DNA of 15,005 bases from JBLHGU01 sp047615875 (GTDB lineage Bacteria > Pseudomonadota > Gammaproteobacteria > Arenicellales > CAJQKF01): the NCBI GenBank assembly GCA_047615875.1, contig JBLHGU010000124.1:1-15005 (forward strand). The letters are read 5' to 3'. A model generated the notes under the pieces. That model ran no database searches and had not been told where the DNA came from. It saw nothing but the letters and a program-made list of their open reading frames with translations. Shown here piece by piece: positions 14,920-15,005 of this stretch (positions are counted from its first letter, which is position 1; each line of letters opens with the position of its first letter). Position numbers and translations under genes: made by a program.

Positions 14920-15005
14920 TTAGATTGTTAGTGCTACTGACAGGGCTGATTGTCAGCAGTGTAGTTGTCGCTACCGATGTGGGTAAGGAAAAACGTTGGG
15001 TCGAA
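14916..15005 (+). CDS. Signal-peptide protein, partial (C-terminus off window), not SoxG
   Basis: The ATG at 14916 overlaps the soxA TGA as ATGA, and the frame is open to the window edge (30 codons). It begins MIRLLVLLTGLIVSS, a short basic N-terminus followed by a long hydrophobic segment, then VVVATDVGKEKRW, so it is probably a Sec signal peptide or an N-terminal anchor. Cleavage might fall just before TDVGK. SoxG (gamma subunit) is a cytosolic protein without such an N-terminus, so this is a different gene in the position where soxG normally sits. The tight overlap with soxA implies co-translation. The family cannot be told from 30 residues. Confidence 0.7.
   Translation, partial: MIRLLVLLTGLIVSSVVVATDVGKEKRWVE

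Overview
The window most likely comes from a Gram-negative, probably marine or aquatic gammaproteobacterium. Three things suggest this: the compact glyA-soxB-soxD-soxA operon, a large exported protein whose C-terminus looks like the DamX-type SPOR domain, and the moderate GC content (estimated by eye). The phylum call is an inference; there is no rRNA or other marker gene in the window.

Left part, minus strand (1-4604). Read in the direction of transcription: a cytosolic glycerophosphodiester phosphodiesterase, then a double-ATPase ABC protein of the peptide/opine/nickel (Dpp/Opp/Yej) class, then a family-5 extracellular solute-binding protein that runs off the left edge. ATPase and binding protein share a TAATG stop/start junction. 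No permease genes lie between them, so the membrane components must lie past position 1 or elsewhere.

Middle, plus strand (4628-8827). A small double [4Fe-4S]-type protein starts only 23 bp from the divergent phosphodiesterase start. It is related to epoxyqueuosine reductase/MMACHC-like proteins. It is followed by an 1134-residue exported mosaic protein: Sel1 repeats, a pair of SH3-like domains, an acidic linker, a second SH3 pair, a very long acidic low-complexity region, and a C-terminal SPOR-like domain. This looks like a cell-wall-binding, division- or envelope-associated protein.

Intergenic 8828-9076. This is the only gene-free stretch of appreciable length (249 bp). It carries two dyads. 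The stronger has 14-nt arms around a loop containing TATAAT, placed like an operator-promoter for the downstream operon.

Right part, plus strand (9077-15005). glyA (serine hydroxymethyltransferase), soxB, soxD and soxA (beta, delta and alpha subunits of heterotetrameric sarcosine oxidase). Together they oxidatively demethylate sarcosine to glycine, trap the methyl group as 5,10-methylene-tetrahydrofolate, and can combine glycine with that C1 unit to make serine. This is the last step of choline/glycine betaine/creatinine catabolism. The expected soxG (gamma) does not follow directly. Instead soxA overlaps, by ATGA, the start of a different gene encoding a signal-peptide protein cut by the right edge.

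A speculative unifying theme is scavenging of glycerophosphodiesters such as glycerophosphocholine on the left, feeding methylated-amine catabolism on the right. The two are not in one operon.
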